64,000 nt of DNA, from NCBI RefSeq assembly GCF_964204645.1, contig NC_134034.1, positions 5,823,414-5,887,413 of the forward strand. The letters run 5' to 3'. A program made the translations under genes and the position numbers. This DNA is from Tubulanus polymorphus. Taxonomy: Eukaryota; Nemertea; Palaeonemertea; Tubulaniformes; Tubulanidae. Below are positions 63,386 to 64,000 of the stretch, one piece after another. Below the pieces are notes generated by a model. It did not search any database, was not told the origin of the DNA, and was given only the letters and a program-made list of their open reading frames with translations. Within the stretch, counting starts at the first letter, position 1; each line of letters begins with the position of its first letter.

Positions 63386-63883
63386 TCAGTCATCGATGTC
63401 ACTGTCTGGGTCATCAGAGACACTACCCGTGGGAAGTTTTGAGAAGTAATCGTGGTACTCCTCAGGAACGATTTCCTTCTCACAAAGCTTAATAAGGTCC
63501 TTTTTCTTTGCGCTAGAAATTGGCAGTTTTACGCTGTAGCCTGGCTGTAAGCAATAGTTCGAAATACTTTTCGCCCTAGTACCAGGTTGCACTTTAATCT
63601 CAATCAGTTTTGGATCGAAATCGTATCCCACGAACAGACTACAAGCCGATTCTCTTCTTACTTGTATCCATTTAATTTGAAGCCAATGAACCTTTTCTTT
63701 TTGTGTGCCAATTTTGGTGTTTCTTATACAGGATTTCACAAAATCTTTGAAGTCAAATACATCCGTGTATTTCATTGGTATGACAATATACGGTCGAACT
63801 TTCCTGGCATATGTGATGACTGTGCTCCATTGAGAAGGAAACACCTCAGTCCTTGCCTTTGCCTTCTCAATAGCCGAATGCAT
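63386..63883 (-). CDS. Unrecognised intact ORF, probably a multi-copy element protein
   Basis: A 165-codon minus-strand ORF from ATG 63883 to a stop at 63386. It contains FPSQWSTVITYARKVRPYIV, a middle part with KEKVHWLQIKWIQVRRES, then VKLPISSAKKKDLIKLCE, VPEEYHDYFSKLP and an acidic tail DDPDSDIDD. The PIS.AKKKDL..LC....P..YH..F..LP ending resembles a repeated family I associate with transposon-derived proteins in marine invertebrates, but I cannot name it. The natural-looking acidic end before the stop suggests a real C-terminus; the true start may be an upstream exon. Confidence 0.5.
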   Translation of the reverse strand: MHSAIEKAKARTEVFPSQWSTVITYARKVRPYIVIPMKYTDVFDFKDFVKSCIRNTKIGTQKEKVHWLQIKWIQVRRESACSLFVGYDFDPKLIEIKVQPGTRAKSISNYCLQPGYSVKLPISSAKKKDLIKLCEKEIVPEEYHDYFSKLPTGSVSDDPDSDIDD

Positions 63884-64000
63884 ACTGTTCTAAATCGACG
63901 AAACGAATCCTCGAAAATCTATTGAACACGAAAGCACAGCTACATTTCAAACTCAGCGTGTTTATTTTAGCAACTAACGATGCTGCACTATGCCATATAA

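Overview
The window looks like a repeat-dense piece of an invertebrate animal nuclear genome. It is AT-rich, host coding sequence is confined to short spliced exons with GT/AG borders, and most recognisable protein sequence comes from decayed transposable elements. The mix (Penelope-like and CR1-like retroelements, an esterase-ORF1 LINE, L1-type ORF1, at least five piggyBac lineages, hAT, THAP, tRNA-derived SINEs, foldback elements) fits a marine bilaterian. The species cannot be fixed from sequence alone. There is no bacterial operon, rRNA, intact tRNA or CRISPR array.

Layout. 0-2 kb: hairpin and tandem repeats. 2-4.5 kb: a Penelope-like RT relic and an AT-rich block of small minus-strand ORFs. 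4.9-8.8 kb: a minus-strand LINE split by a plus-strand CR1 element, next to a second LINE fragment. 9-13.5 kb: foldback DNA, microsatellites and two facing copies of an L1-type LINE 5' end. 14-17 kb: motif clusters, a 550-bp palindrome, an 812-bp inverted repeat and SINE relics. 19.4 kb: first exon of a YjbQ/UPF0047 gene. 25.2-25.5 kb: a cluster of DNA hairpins. 26.3-27.7 kb: a THAP-domain gene with a 344-bp tandem exon duplication. 28.3-30.1 kb: tiny exons of an unknown gene. 30.7-32.5, 34.6-35.3, 37.0-40.3, 46.7-47.3 and 48.9-49.4 kb: piggyBac copies; the third is a complete element with TTAA sites. 36.6-42 and 42.5-45.2 kb: two decayed multi-copy genes. 51.5 kb: hAT tail. 52.4-55.2 kb: tandem array with a 30-nt candidate exon in each unit. 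55.7-60.4 kb: nearly full-length LINE. 61.0-62.6 kb: remaining YjbQ exons. 63.4-63.9 kb: an intact 165-codon ORF.

The most interesting candidates are: the 52.4-55.2 kb array, where 16 units carry a 30-nt phase-0 cassette reading SAGNAADEVE, most with AG and GT borders and ending in a stop-containing unit; the YjbQ gene, whose first exon lies about 41 kb upstream of its second with matching splice phase; the THAP exon duplication that fuses exon 2 to the end of exon 1 in frame; and three hairpins near 25.3 kb that share a loop while one has a different but still complementary stem. No database search was possible, so family names rest on motif recognition.
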